A DNA stretch of 64,000 nt. Origin: Opisthocomus hoazin (lineage: Eukaryota > Chordata > Aves > Opisthocomiformes > Opisthocomidae). The stretch covers positions 124,001 through 188,000 of the forward strand of contig NC_134436.1 in assembly GCF_030867145.1 (NCBI RefSeq), written 5' to 3'. The position numbers and the translations under genes were made by a program. The notes beneath the pieces were generated by a model that had not been told where the DNA came from, did not search any database, and was given only the letters and a program-made list of their open reading frames with translations. Numbering within the stretch: the first letter of the stretch is position 1; every line of letters starts with the position of its first letter. Shown here one piece after another: positions 32,902 through 63,703 of the stretch.

Positions 32902-34855
32902 ACTTCACTTTTTCCACAATACCATGATACTGCTTTTTCCAAGTTCTGTTTAGATGCCTGCACAGGAGACATGCCTGTAGGACAAATTTACACTCTTTCC
33001 AAAGCACTGAATGCTTCTAAAAAAGAGAGTTAGTTTTTGGCTGTAAAGCAGTCTATCTAAAGCTGAAAACTACTAAATCGAAGCCGTTTAACGTAGTGTG
33101 GGAGGGTTGCTGTTTCGTGGTGATGGCTACAAGGCTCCTTGTGAGCGCAAACTAGAGGCTGGCTAGGCTGTGATCGCTGTGTTTGTCCTCACTGTTTTCA
33201 CCCACATCTGAGGACCCAACTGAATATTTCATTCAAATCCTCAGAGATGATTATAAAAATGAGCTACTAAGAACTTTACTCATTCTCCAGCCAAATGGGA
33301 AAAAATATTTTATGATGCATTGCAGAAATTCCTCTGCGCAAAACCAAATTAAGGTTATGGTACACAGAAGCACTTTAAAGCATGGACGAAGCGTGGCTGC
33401 AGTGAGATGCTTTCAAGTGGCACAACGATGTTCTGTGAAGGAGTCAAATTTTGAAGTCGGTGTGCTTTCTTTTCCAGAATAGCTAGAATTTGAAATGTAA
33501 GCTGTGACATGCTTGCTGCATTTAATATACGTAGTGTGGTTTATTTCAAGCTGTGTACAGCATGGTAAGCAAGCTTCTCATTTTTATACTTGGTGTCTTA
33601 GCAGGAGCTGACAGCATGGTTGGGAAAGGGGAACGGGAGGAATGGTGTAAGCAAATGCTTTCTAGCTCTCTGATGCATTTACATAGGAAATTTTTAGAAT
33701 ATAAATTGCAGACTTGCACGTAGTGGTTATAACAGGGATCTAGTTTTTCTCTAATTATGGATTTTTTGCCAGTTTAAAAGTGCTCTGGAGAACTGTAATG
33801 CTGGCAGACCTAACATACTGTGCATAGGCACTGTGTCCTCAGTAGTGCTTCATGTGCTCTGGGCTAAGGCTCACACAATTGTTTCTTCTTTGGTTACTTC
33901 AGAATTCAGAGAATGTGTAGTCCCAAAGGGAATATATTTAGAAGTAAACAAGTTTTGAGTAGATAACTTGAGGTCACATTAAAGAACAAGTAGCTATTGG
34001 TTTCCTGGAGGACTTGAAATACATTTCGATATACATATAAAAGCCTCTTTTAGGTGTTAACTAGTGAATTTTTTAAATTCCTGTGTAAGAATTTACTTCA
34101 TATGCAAGCTTTAAGAGACTGTATGTTTCCCATTCTTTGATGCTCAGACTGGGGCCTTTATTCCATCTCTGTGCTATAAATGATTGGAAAAAGCAGGTTT
34201 ATGAACACAAACGTCAGTTTTTGAGACTACATTCCAGATAGCCTCACTTTTTTTTTTTTTTAAACCATCCTTCAGAGCAGGAAGGCAGTATTGTATTTTC
34301 CTATGTTCATCCGTGCCTCCTGGGCTCATGGAAGCAGCACAGACTTTTTTGTTACCAGACCTCCTCATGGACAGCAAATGTAAAAGCCGTTGTGCAATTT
34401 CCTTAAGATAAGTGCTTTGATTTCTACATCCATTGGCTTGAACTTAAACACTTAAAATGCATTAAACATACTCAGCAATGCCGGCTGAATTGAGCAATCT
34501 GAACATGATCTTTGTATTTGGTGTTGCTCAGTTCCCATTATGCCATTCTGGCGTGCTGCTCAGGTGCTTTCAGGTCAGAGATACTGCAATGATCTAAATG
34601 TCTGACTGACTGAAAGTGAGTATTTCGCTGATTTGAAAGTAAGTTTGAGAATACATATTCCAAAGTAGCTATATTGTCAAATCACTGAACAGGAAGCTTA
34701 AGAATAACCTCGCACTACAATATTAAAACAGTCAAATTATTTTTTCCCCTTAAGCACTCAAAGTCTGTGCCTAATTTCATTAGCCCTAAATGTGAATTTT
34801 CTAGTCCATGTTCAATGATTTTCAACATCTGTTATGTCTTATTTGGTCACTGCTC

Positions 34856-34878
34856 TGTGTGTGTGTATGTGTGTGTGT
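34856..34878. repeat. Short (TG)n microsatellite
   Basis: An interrupted TG run of about 23 bp lies in the intron before the switch I exon. It is followed by an A-rich stretch. Confidence 0.8.
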
Positions 34879-37800
34879 TTAAAAACAAAAGAAACCCCTA
34901 AAAACTCAACAAAAAAACAAAACACGTTCTTCACTGGATGGAGGAGACGTGTCAGCGGATTTAGAAGTGAGGGGGAAAATGATGAACCCCTTCTGAAGGT
35001 GGCATCACTGCCACAACCTGGGTAAAATGACTGTTGGGAAGAAGCAGAATATAGGAACCCTTAATCGCCTGTGCGCCGTGCTTATGTCCCTTTATTTTTC
35101 TGTTTGTGTGGTTTTTAGGGAGAGCTGGAGCGTCAGCTGCTTCGGGCGAATCCCATTCTGAAATCCTTCGGGAATGCAAAGACAGTGAAAAATGACAACT
35201 GCTTCCGCTTTGTGAGTTACTCCTTTTCTCTTTAGAGCCTGTAAATCTGGATTACTGTTGTTCCCTTTTTAGGAATCAAGCTAACTAATATCAGAAGCTT
35301 TATTTGTTCTTTCCTCCATGAATTCAGGTTCTTTTATAATGCTTTCTGTAAAAACATAACTATGCCGTAGAGCTAAACTGTGGCTTGTGTGCACAAATTA
35401 CTGCTGAAACTACTATAAAGCATGAAGGAGTACGGCATCAAGGTGGAATTTGGCTAGATAAGTAGCCTTCTTGTCAATAGCTATGACTTCATCAATGGAT
35501 TGGTTTAGAGAGAACATCCTCAATTTTTTAAAAAAACACAAAGCTTGCATATAAAACCTCCTCTAAATTTGCACACCCTTCTGCTCTGACTGATTTACTG
35601 AAGGAAAGTCAAAAAGAGAATATGACTTACTCAGGGTGTTGGGCACTCCTGTAACTGGTTGATGTTTTCGCTGGGTCAGTACCTTCTGTTCAGATACTGT
35701 TTGTGTGGCAGATAACCACTCTTGATGTGTCCCATTGTTTTAAAAATAGTGGTGGAACTTAGGGTGAGTAGCTATTTACCACTTCTTAAAACTTCCTTTG
35801 CTTTGAAGGGGGGAAAAATAGTGCCACCTCCTATTTTTGGGGAAAGATGTTTTTAGTACAACTTTAAAACTGTATTGGAGGTATTAAATCTCTTTTTCTT
35901 GTGAGAACACAACTAAAATGCGCAGAACAAATGAAAGATTTCTTGGCTGCGTTGACATTTCAACAATTGCTTGGATTTATAGTGTATGAACTCGGCTCCA
36001 GCGATAAGGACTCTGGGAAACTGTATGATTAAATCCGTTAGCCTTTTCAGTCAAGAAGGGAGACCGGAGTACTGCAGAAATTCAACTTTGAGAATTTTAT
36101 AGGCACGTTATTTACACTATTGCTTGGTGCTTATATGTGTTTGGTATAGGATTTATAATATCAACGGGTGTCACTGTGCAGTAATTCTACTTTCTTACAC
36201 GTCTTGAACCCATCAAAGATTGTACCAGTTTTGTGATGATACTGTTTTCCTAAAAGATGTTAGCATCTGGTTTGTATTATATTGAAATCTGCATTGCTAT
36301 CATGAACCTAATCACTCGGATGGCTCTAGCTCTATTTTTACGAAGGAGCAAGTATAATGCACTCCAGATGGTGTCATCTCATGCAGAGAAATAATCTTTA
36401 GTAACAACCATTTTAAAACCTGACTTAAAAAACATATATCCTCCCACAAAGTGAGAAGTGCTGTTGTTCAGCCCGTACAGGCTTGTCAGTCTTCACTGTG
36501 CAGCGTGAGCATGCCAGCCTGTTCCCTGCTTGCTGATGATACCAGACGGGGCTGAAATAAGGCTGGTGTCAAATCAATTATTTTGTTCCTTTTTTTTTAT
36601 TCTATCAAAGGCAGTATTCTCCTTGTTTTTTGGGAAATGAAGTCTCTAGTTTACAGTTGACAAGAGAATGGGCTTACTGAGTTCATATTGCAGAACTAAA
36701 CACTTCCTTCTGATGTGGTTTTTACAAAGCAATGTACTTGGTGCTGTAATGATGGTATAAACAGAATTCAGTTGTTAGATGACCACTACTACAATTTTTA
36801 ACTGATAAATTAAAGATTTCGTAGCGAGATTGGCTAGCACTAGCCAAAAGGATATATTAATTTTGCTTTTAAGAAGATGAGCTAGATAAGTGACGTCTGT
36901 AGTAGAGACTCCAGTGATGACTGAACTTTGAGGCAGGGAGCGTGTAGGTCCCCTCTTCTGGTATGTCAGCTCGTTTAATGACTGCATTTCCTCTCAATTA
37001 TTTTTGTTCATGGAACTGGTAACTTGAGAGCAGAAATTAGATAACTTTTAAGTGTTGAACAGAGTAAAGTCGTTCTGAATTATATCAGAAAAAGCCACTG
37101 ACTAGACCTTACGTAATGTTTCATGTCTGTTTTCACATCTAACGTGGCAAATTCAAGCCATGTCATTAGAAGAAGGCTATGGTACCTGTTCTGGGTAACA
37201 AGTTGTCAGCTGCCATTCTTGACATGCTAGTGCTGGCACATGCATGTTGTATCTAGTCTATTGGCTGAATTCCGGTAAAATGTCAGTTCATTCTTTGACA
37301 GTTATAGGTTTCTGGAATTGTTACTGAGCAGAAAGTATAAATGCTTCAGGTACAGGCTGAGCTTAGTGTTCTGTTTCTTCATACTTAGTCTGAGTTCAAG
37401 TGCTGGTGCCTGACAGGATATGCTTGAAAACAAGTCTTGTTCCTTGGCGTGGTCCTTTTGGTGCCACTGGCTTTCCAGCCAAACTGCAGATTAAGCAGTA
37501 GGAGTAACCATTGAAGCTAATTTAAAGTATTGCACCAGTTTTCTTGAAACTTGTAGAAATCGCTTGGAGTTGAAGATGTACAACCACAGTCACGGAGCAG
37601 TTGCTTTGCTCTGACACTAAGCCAAGGTAAGGCTGGTGGGTGGGTTGTACCTTTCTCTGGATTCGCTGGTGTGATTGGAGGGAGAAACTTGGTCACTCTT
37701 GTTCACACAAATCTTTTTGACGTGAATGGGCTTTATCAGGGAAGTTGAAGGGTAGGATGTTCTGGTAAGACATTGCAATAGCTCAAAAGATTGCAGCAAT

Positions 37801-39002
37801 TTGTTCAGGCAGAAGTCTACAGCATGGCAATATATACCTCCTGGTATACACACTTGCTAGGTCGGGCCATTGCTAGAATACATATATTCTACAGGATTGA
37901 GTAGAATATTTAATATGAAAATCAGCAGTACAGTCCCTGAGCTGAAAGGATCTGCCAAACAGGAATTCACTTTAACATATTAATATAGCACTAATCAGCA
38001 GACTTGAGATAAGTGAGGATTTGCATACTGATTGTAAAAGCGCTTTCAGAAGGCCTCCACAAAAGATACTGGTAGGTGGCTTTGTGCAGATACCATCAAA
38101 AGAAGTGTTTAAGACAGGTCGTAGCAAACTACTGTGATGGTCCCTGATCTCCAAAACCTGTTCATGTGTGGACAGAGGACTGCAGAAATTGTGTGCTATG
38201 AAAATGGAGAGCCCAGTGTAGTCACTGGCTGTTTCCATTGGTTTCTTCACACCTTTGCAACCAGGGGAATACCTAACAGTTTCTTGAGCGCAAACCTGAA
38301 ATGCAGTAATGGCGCTGTTAAAAACGGTCCAGCTCTGAGCCAGAGCATGTTGTCCTGTTGGGTTTGTTCATAGCCAAATGACAAATTGGACAGGGGAGAC
38401 GATGTGGCTTAAAACTGGTATAATCTATCCACTTGCAACCACTTTCTTTCCAAGAGCTGCTCTGTGTGTGGGCAATGTGCTTTTTATTTGGTTCTTAGTG
38501 GAGAAAAGGAGGCGTGTGTGGAAGAAACGGGTATGTTGTCTCTCTCTGTCCTTTCTTTACCAACTGCTAGAAAGGAGAGGCTGTGCAGATAGCAGCTGTC
38601 CTGGTTTTGGAAGTGGAAGAAGCAGTGTGATGGGCTGGGCAGCACGCAGGTTCAGGAATGCTGCAGATAAAGCACTCTTAGGCACCAGGGAGTTTGCTTT
38701 AGTAATATGTGCACTTCAAATCTCAATGTTCCTTTCAACCTTGGACAGCATGTGTTGTCAATGAGAGAAACTGAGATTCACTTTCAGAAAAAGTTTTTAG
38801 AAGTCTGGATTACAGAAATCTCTAGAATTCTCTTTCTTTGCTCTTCAGAAGGTGTTTGTGTGCAGTGTAACATATTCCATTGAAACAACGGCTGAGCACA
38901 TTGAGGGGAAAAGATTTCATTTGAATTTGTGTGAAATGCTTTTTATATGAATGCAAGTGGGATTATGTGTTTATTATATAGACAGCATTGTTGTCTTAAT
39001 AA

Positions 39003-39128
<126 letters not shown>

Positions 39129-40822
39129 TAAAATGCAAGGTTCACGATTTGTTTTGCTTTTAACCCTAGAATCTATTGGAATGCAGTGAAAGGGTACCAC
39201 ATCTCTACATTCCTTTGACAACATCCATCTCTTCCTTTGTTTCAAAATAGCAGATCAAATATCACAAATTCAGCGTGCTTCCTCGTGCTCAGAAATTGGA
39301 TACCCCAAAATTTAGCCCTCTGAAATCTGCTGACTCTTCAGACTAGCCTTAAAACCAGGGTATGTTAAACAGACAAACCATTGAAAGTGTGCTTGCGCTA
39401 TGAACATTTCTTTTCTAGAAAAAACACCTTCCTAATCAGAAGCTGAGCTACTGTATTGTGCCAAAAGCTTGGTTTTGTTCTTGTCAGCACTGCAGGAGCA
39501 GCTCTCTGCCAGGAAGGAGGTGATGCTCATTATAAAGTGACAGAGCTGGAAGTGCTGGGATGCCTTCTGCTTTCTTAGGTCTTCTGGATACCAGCGTAGA
39601 CTCAATAACATGAGACCTACTAGCAACTAATACTGAAGCCTAATTTAGTTTTAGCTTTAAGGTTCGTTTTTATTTATGATTGCATAAGAACAAGTAAAAA
39701 TACTTGCACTGAAAGCCTTTGTCTAAAGTTGTTCTCTTCATACTAAAAATATGTGTGTATTTTTTTTTTTTTTTAGTTTGTTTAGCCTCTTTCCTGGGGG
39801 AATAGCAATAGGGTGTTCATAAAATTATGAAATTGGGAGTCTTGGTAAACATTATCATGTGGGTATGAATCATAAAAATGCTGCAGTTAAGCTTTCATTC
39901 CGTTGCCATGAGTTAAACTGCTTAATTTTAAATTCATTGAATGTTTGGAACTATCATAAATGGCTTGCTATATTCGATACTGGCGTATGTGGTTGGAAGT
40001 TTTCAAACTATATCAGACTTAGAAGCATCAGCTTCTGTAATTTCTAGTGTATAACACTTAAGATATTCTGAAATGTGTCAAGACTCAAACTCCTAGAAAA
40101 CCAGGAGAGGACTTTTGACCAGTCTGTGAACAAAAAAAAGCAAGAATTTGAAGTTGGAGAGAGGGAAAGATTGCTCTGCAGATAGATTCGGAGGCCTTAG
40201 GAGGATGCTGTGACTGGAGTGTCGGCAGCATTAGCATTGTCATGTGCTAGGGGAATACATGGCTCTGCAGAATGCTATTTAGAAAGTCATCCTTCAGAAC
40301 TTGTTTTCTGTGTGGGTTTTGATTTATAAATATTCTTGGATTTATGGCTGTGCAGCCTTGAACAAAACTAGTGTTTTTAAAATTTCTACAGGAGTATAAT
40401 TGCCTACAACTTTTTTTGGGGGAAGGGAATTATGCAGAGAATGGAACTGCACAGAGTTTGTATACCAAGTACTTCTAAACACACTATTGACAGCTTGGAA
40501 TGCACCAGGTTGAAGAGACTTCTGTGAGCCTCTTGTCGAGCCTCCTTTCAAAATATGCTTCCCTTTAAAGCTGAGTTTTGAAAACCTTGTGTGATGAAGA
40601 TTATACAACCTTTCTGCAAAACTTTTCCTGTGCTTAACCACTTAAACAGTCAAAAATAGGGGTTTAAAAAGTACTCCTTGTTTGTTTGGCTGTGTTTCCA
40701 TAAGCACTTTGTGCCAGTACCTGTGCTAAAAGTAGTCCCCTTTTTGAGTTTTGTCATCGTAACAATTCCTGTGGCCACTCACTGGGCTTGGAGACTGCAG
40801 GCTCAAACTACTGTTCTGAAAG

Positions 40823-41051
40823 TCATAGAATCATAGAATGGTTTGGGTTGGAAAGGGCCTTAAAGATCATCTGGTTCCAACCCCCCTGCCATCAGCAGGG
40901 ACATCTTCCACCAGACCAGGTTGCTCACAGCTCCATCCAACCTGGCCTTGAACCCTGCCAGGGAGGGGGCAGCCACAGCTTCTCTGGGCAACCTGGACCA
41001 GTGTTTCATCACCCTCATGGGGAAGAAATGAAGTCCATCTGGCTTTAGATG
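40823..41051 (-). mobile_element. CR1 3' fragment (copy inside block B)
   Basis: It is the block B counterpart of the CR1 tail at 26957-27185, sequence-identical as far as read. It was copied with the block and is not an independent insertion. Confidence 0.9.
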
Positions 41052-43847
41052 AAACAAGTTTCCTCTGTTTGTTGCGTGGCTGCATAACTGATATGAAGTG
41101 AAGGCACAGAAAAAAGCTGGGGTGGAAGATGTTGGTGAAGGGAAGGATGAGCTGCTCAGTCTAATGCAGTGCTGGCTAATTCTGTTTAAGTTGCTGGTTG
41201 AACTGGAATCTAATTCTCTACTTAGCAGCGTGATCAAATGGGACAGGAGTTTAAGATGGTGGGTGTAATCAGCTGCTTCGTGAGCCATCGAAGACTGTCA
41301 CGATGAAGACTGGAAAAGTTTTTATTCTTTGTAAAACATAGTTCAGACACAGTAAAAAGAATAGGGTAGTGTCCTGAATAGAAGTTTGATACTTTGATTG
41401 TGCGCTTCATTCAATGCACTGCTATAGTAAGCACTGAATTAAGTATATGTTTATGAAAAATGCAAAATGTTCACGTAACCTAAACCGTTTTGAAAACACA
41501 AATGAGTCTCGCTTCTGTAACAATTAATTTTTATTTATATACTGCAGATGAAGAATGTCTAATCTACACACCTAACACTCAAAAGTTAGGAAGTGTCAGA
41601 ATTGGTTATATTTAAGCAGCCCTAACTTGTTCCTGTTCACATATACATTAGAAAACTGTAGAGGGCTGGTGGTGATCCGTAGTATCCATCTGTACAGCCT
41701 TTGCACTGACCCGTGCACAAAGATGATGCTAAACAGGCTTGTTAAATAGACAGCAAGTCATGGATTTACTTTTATCCATCCTGTAACGAATAATTATCAG
41801 TGCTATGCATATTACTGAGACTTCTGAAAGTTGCATGGATTTTTTTTTATGAACAATTTGTATGCTGATGAATGAATAATTATCTTCCCGACACCATTCT
41901 GAAGTGTAGAGTTAACTTTGTCTCTTTTGCCTGACAGGCAAACCTTTACAGGGTGCTGTAGAAGTATTACAAACAAACGCAGCCCCCAGTTTGACACCTC
42001 AGGCCATGGCCAGAGTAACAGTAATGGTCTGCCATGCCACAAATGCTCACCATGTACGTTCTCCAGCGGCACTGGCTGTGAAATGTTTGGCTTACGCAAG
42101 GAGCATCACATAGGAGCTCTACTCATCCCTTCAACAGCCTTCTTGTGTCTGGCATTCAGCTGTTTGTCTGTGACACTTTTCTTTCCCAGCCGCCCTGTTT
42201 CATCACAGCTGGTGGCTGTGTGCCTGCAGAGGAAGTCCTGCGTAGCCCTTGGCACGTCATCCCCAGGCAGGGGTCCTGTGGGGAACGGAGCCAGTAACAC
42301 AGTGTAACCACGGAGGGTGGAATTACAGCGCCGAACAGCCTGAATACTAACGTTTCCTAGTTTTTGAGTGTTTGAATCTGTAGCCACACTGTCTCTTTTC
42401 TGTTTAATCACAAAGAATGTTAAAGGTATTGTCTTGGGCACAGTGCTAGGAAGCGTGGGTGGGTGGTGGTGGTAAAAAGGTAGAAGAGAAGCTTTAGTGC
42501 TTGTGGGACTTGGCAGAGCTAGGTGAGACTAGGGTAGTCCCTTAAATTAGGAATTGAGTCTGGGCTTTCTAGAGCCAGGTGATGGAGAGCAGGGAGAAGC
42601 GCATGGCAGTGAGTTATGAACAGGCTCATCTATAGATTGAAGGTGGAATGAAAGTGAGCCTGAATCCTTGTCTGCAGTGTGCTTGGTTGAGCATCAGAAC
42701 TAACACGTGTACAGTTCTAGTTGATGCGTAGCAAGGGAGAAAAGATGGAAGATATCTGTTGTAAATAACTGGAAGCTTTAGCTTCACATCCAACACATCT
42801 GCGCTCTAATGAATTTGGGGGGAGTGGGGTGGTAGTGTTAAGAACTTTACCAGTAAATCTGCATATTTTATCTGCACCAGGCATATTGTGGTTTATTCGG
42901 TTGTTAACCAGGTCATACATGGACCAGCTTTCTAAAGGCAACCATTGTGCTTTAGCCTGGGCATCTCAGACCAAAGGTGACCCACACTGGTGTCTGTTGG
43001 TCTGGTCAGCTATCCCATGCTCCTAGGCCAGCATAGGAGCCTCTCTTGCCTTTGCTCTCAATTATTCCTCTGTAGACTCAGGTGGTGTGGAGAAAAGGTT
43101 ATTTAGAATGAAAGGGTGAGGAAGAGAACAAGGACAGGTAACTGGTGAGTGGAGGGGGGGGCTCATGTGTCCAGAGAGGGTTTTTGACAGATTAAGCAAG
43201 GAGGGTAGGGAGTAAACAGTCTTCTAAACTACTTGGCTTTGTGGCTCATCACTCCTGTGTGCGCTAAGTGGCATGGGAAAGAGAGAAAAGAATGAAATCG
43301 TGTTAATGCATGTGTTAGAGCTGCTTTAATAAGGTTCAGTAATGAGTCCTAATTCTGACTCTTGGGCTCTGCTTTAGTTTGGAAACTTTGTGTTTTTGAA
43401 TGGGGAGGGAAGTCAGTGCAAAATGTAGAAATAACTAAAAAAAAGTTTGCATACACAGCTTTCCAAAAGAAGGAAAAGTGCTGGTTGTCACTCACTGCCT
43501 GGGGGCTGCCATGAACTTGCAGGCTCTCCAGGCTGCGTGAAGTTAAGGGGGTACTCTAAGCTGGACTGTGGCCATACCTGGACCCTATTCATGGTCAGAT
43601 ACCTGAAATGGGCAGGTGTGTTCCATCGTGGTAGTGTGCGAAGTAAAGTTCTATAAATAACTGCATCCATCTACCACCACTGTATCCAGTTCTAGGCATT
43701 CTGGTACTGTGTACCTCTGGTTCAGGTGAATGGAATTAGACTTTTGTTCACTTCCCTGCTCCTCAAAGCCTTCACATTCCAAACCCACTCTTATTGTCAC
43801 TAAAATTCAGGTTTCTAGGTGGTGCCATTTTAAGCTTCAGAAATAGA

Positions 43848-43903
43848 AGCATAGAATCACTTAAGCTGGAAAAGACCTTTAAGGTCATCGAGTTGAACCG
43901 TAA
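43848..43903 (-). mobile_element. Short CR1-like tail (copy inside block B)
   Basis: Counterpart of 29931-29985 with about two substitutions, copied as part of the 5-kb duplication. Confidence 0.6.
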
Positions 43904-45017
43904 CATAATTACTGGTACTTGCAGGTTAATGATGGCTTTCAGTGACTGCATTTGCCTTTGTAGCTGAAATACTAAATTGTTTAATCTGTTTTATGAATTT
44001 CAGAAGAAATATAATTGGCTTTGAAGTACAGGATCATGGGTAGGCTCATTCAGACTGAAGCTCCCCTTGGTGAGGATTTCCCGGATGAGCTTTAACTGCC
44101 CTAATTGAAACACAGAAGTTAAGTGTGTGTCTGATTATGTTCCGTTCTGTTTCTAAGTGAGGACAGAAACGGACACCCTGAGGAAGCAGTCTATCCTGTC
44201 TGAAGATAAGCAAAAGAAATGCCTCTTAAGTTCCCAGGTGTACCTATCCTTCTCCAGTGATTTCGGAAGGAGCGGTAGCTTCATACTGAAACATCTAACC
44301 TTATTTTTAGATCCTGAGTTGTTTTCTGAGCAGGTATGATGCAGCTTTGCAAAATTCACATCACTTAGCTGAGTAAACTAAACCTTTGCTAGCTGCTTTG
44401 CAGAACTCTGTCAAAACCTGTTATTCTTCACTAAAACAGTGCTAGTTGCTAGTTAATTATATTAGTAGACATAAACGGAAGAAGTGTGCGTCTGTCTTGG
44501 TGTGAAAATTTCTTGTGGTCTGAGTTTCACCACCACGTTTTCTCCCTAGGCTCTCTGGTGTGAAGCTCAAGATTGTTAAATTTGCTGACTGAGACAAGGG
44601 AATAGGGGAATTGAAAATTTCTGCGTTTCTGCAGAAACTGCAAATTTGGATTTTGGGGATTTTTTTGTTTTGCTTTATTACACTCATGTTCCATTTACCC
44701 TTTTTTCTGGCAAAAGTTAAAGGTATTCCAGTTTTTTAAGACTTTGCTTCTCATGTGGACGGTAATTCTTGAAAGAAAGCTTCTGTCTTGATTGTAGGAT
44801 TGCCTTTCTTAAGTACTTGAAGTACAGGGCAAAAACAAAGCCACAGGCTCTGTAAGTATTGCTTTCCTCTTGGTTCTTTCATAACCTTTTTGATTTTTGA
44901 AAAATAGTGATGATCTTATCCATACAAAAACACCTTGCAGTGACTAAGGCTGTCGAGACAGTTACTTGGTGTTGTGGGTTTATTTTTGTTGTTGTTTGTC
45001 AAAACTGTGGAAAGCAG

Positions 45018-45605
45018 GGCTGCCGGAGGCCCGGTCAGTCTGACTAATTGAAGTCTTGCTTGTCTTGCAAGCCCCCCTTTCTGTTTGTTGGAGGACCAAA
45101 ATTCCAAATTTCTGAAGGTGAGACCAGTATGCGTGGTGGAGATTCTGCTCTTAAGTGATGGTAGTACCAAGTGATAGCTCTCAAAGCATTTCAGGCTGCT
45201 GTTGCGTTATCTATAGAGTTTGCGCCTGAAGACTTGTGGGGTTTGACCAAGTGGAAGCTGAGACACTGAGAGCTTTAAAAGGGAGATATTTGCCATGCAT
45301 TCTTTCCAATTCCATGGGTCTTCCAAACCTAAGAGCTGGAAACAGTGTTTATCATAGCTACTGTTGTTCATTGCAAACAGAGTTCCAAAAGTGTAAAACA
45401 AAGGCTGTGCTAAAACCAGACCTCCTGTGTGTTCAATTCCAAGTCTCGCTTTCTTGGAAAACAAGTGTTCATGTCTCTGTACGGTTCCAGTTGATCCGTA
45501 GTATTGACAGGTCAGTCACTTGAAATGAAATCTGTATTATATCTGGTGTATGAGACCTCTGTATGGATTTTGTATATTCAGTTATTTGTGTTGCTTAGAG
45601 ACTAT
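45018..45605. other. Unique intron sequence after duplication block B
   Basis: No exon was recognised. The block B homology ends abruptly at 45017, and this stretch presumably derives from the intron just before the first rod exon. The 45017/45018 boundary is thus the likely right-hand junction of the deletion that removed the motor and neck exons. Confidence 0.55.
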
Positions 45606-45760
45606 TGTTGTGGAGTCTCCTTCTCTGGAGATATTCAAGACCTGCCTAGACGTGGTCCTGTGCAGCCTGGTCTGGGTGACCCTGCTTCGGCAGGGTTGTT
45701 GGACTGGGTGACCCACAGAGGTCCCTTCTAACCCCTACAATGCTGTGATTCTGTGATTCA
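45606..45760 (+). mobile_element. CR1 3' fragment just upstream of the first rod exon
   Basis: The conserved CR1 end is seen: TCTCCTTCTCTGGAGATATT, the GTGCAGCCTGGTCTGGGTGA section, and a terminal CTGTGATTCTGTGATTCA. It ends 45 bp before the exon at 45806 and so lies next to its branch point and polypyrimidine region. Confidence 0.9.
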
Positions 45761-45805
45761 AATTCTATTGTAGAAGTTATTCTTTCTCCCCTTTCTCATG
45801 GCTAG

Positions 45806-62496
<16,691 letters not shown>

Positions 62497-62602
62497 TAGG
62501 TGGTGCCAGTGGCGGTGGGCAGGGTTTGTCTGAGCCCTCGTGTGCCCACAGACTCTCCGCAGTGCATCCTTGGGGAGTATCCAGCTGTGGCGCTGCTGGT
62601 GT

Positions 62603-63703
62603 TAGGGATGTTCAGCTCAGGAAGTGTGGGCTGGATGAGTGCTCCGTGCGGTGGATTGAGAACTGGCTGAATGGCAGAGCTCAGAGGGCTGTCATCAGCG
62701 GCGCCGAGTCTGGTTGGAGGCCAGTAACTAGTGGTGTGCCTCAGGGGTCAGTACTGGGCCCAGTCTTGTTTAACTTCATCAGTGACCTGGATGAAGAGAC
62801 TGAGTGTACCCTCAGCAAGTTTGCTGATGACACCAACCTGGGAGGAGTGGTAGATACACCAGCAGGCTGTGCTGCCATTCAGCGAGACCTGGACAGGCTG
62901 GAGAGTTGGGCAGAGAGGAACCTGATGAGGTTCAACAAGGGCAAGTGCAGGGTCCTGCACCTGGGGAGGAACAACCCCAGGCACCAGTACAGGCTGGGGA
63001 GGACCTGCTGGAGAGCAGCTCTGCAGAGAGGGACCTGGGTGTTCTGGCGGACGACAGGTTGACCATGAGCCAGCAGCATGCCCTGGGTGCCAAGAAGGCC
63101 AATGGGATCCTGGGGTGCATCAAGAGGAGTGTGGGCAGCAGGTCGAGGGAGGTTCTCCTTCCCCTCTACACTGCCCTAGTGAGGCCCCATCTGGAGTGCT
63201 GTGTCCAGTTCTGGACTCCCCAGTTCAAGAAAGATGAGGAGCTACTGGAGAGAGTCCAGCGGAGGGCTATGAGGATGGTGAGGGGACTGGAGCATCTCCC
63301 CTACGAGGAGAGGCTGAGGGAACTGGGCTTGTTCAGCCTGAAGAAGAGAAGGCTGCGAGGGGACCTTAGAAATGCTGATAAATATCTGCAGGGTGGGTGT
63401 CAGGAGGATGGGGCCAGACTCTTTCCAGTGGTGCCCAACGACAGGACAAGGGGCAATGGGCACAAACTGAAGCTGAGGAAGTTCCAGCTGAACACGAGGA
63501 AGAACTTCTTCCCTCTGAGGGTGACGGAGCCCTGGCCCAGGCTGCCCAGGGAGGCTGTGCAGTCTCCTTCTCTGGAGATATTCCAGACCCGCCTGGACGC
63601 GGTGCTGTGCAGCCTGCTCTGGGTGACCCTGCTTGGGCAGGGGGTTGGGCTGGGTGACCCACAGAGGTCCCTTCCAACCCCCACCATTCTGTGATTCTGT
63701 GAT
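62603..63703 (+). mobile_element. Long 5'-truncated CR1 with partial ORF2
   Basis: About 1.1 kb of CR1, from within the reverse-transcriptase region to the terminal CTGTGATTCTGTGATT. The ORF2 part shows RT signatures [15 protein letters not shown] and [10 protein letters not shown] frame change near 63000 moves the remaining open sequence (LRPHLECC-like [12 protein letters not shown] section) to another frame, so the element is dead. It lies in the intron after the last rod exon in the window and looks younger than the other CR1 copies. Confidence 0.93.

Larger units (their letters stand above)
39961..45017. repeat. 5-kb intronic direct duplication, block B
   Basis: This is the second copy of 26089-30974. 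The shared sequence starts at TGGCTTGCTATATTCG and ends at AAACTGTGGAAAGCAG, after which block A runs into TGCATGACT and block B into GGCTGCCGG. It begins 858 bp after the last motor exon and stands where the rest of the motor and neck exons should be. High identity points to a recent event or an assembly artefact. Confidence 0.93.

Noticed and set aside
62906..63694. 262-codon frame near the right edge
   Set aside because: It is CR1 ORF2 and 3' sequence from a truncated element, not a host gene.
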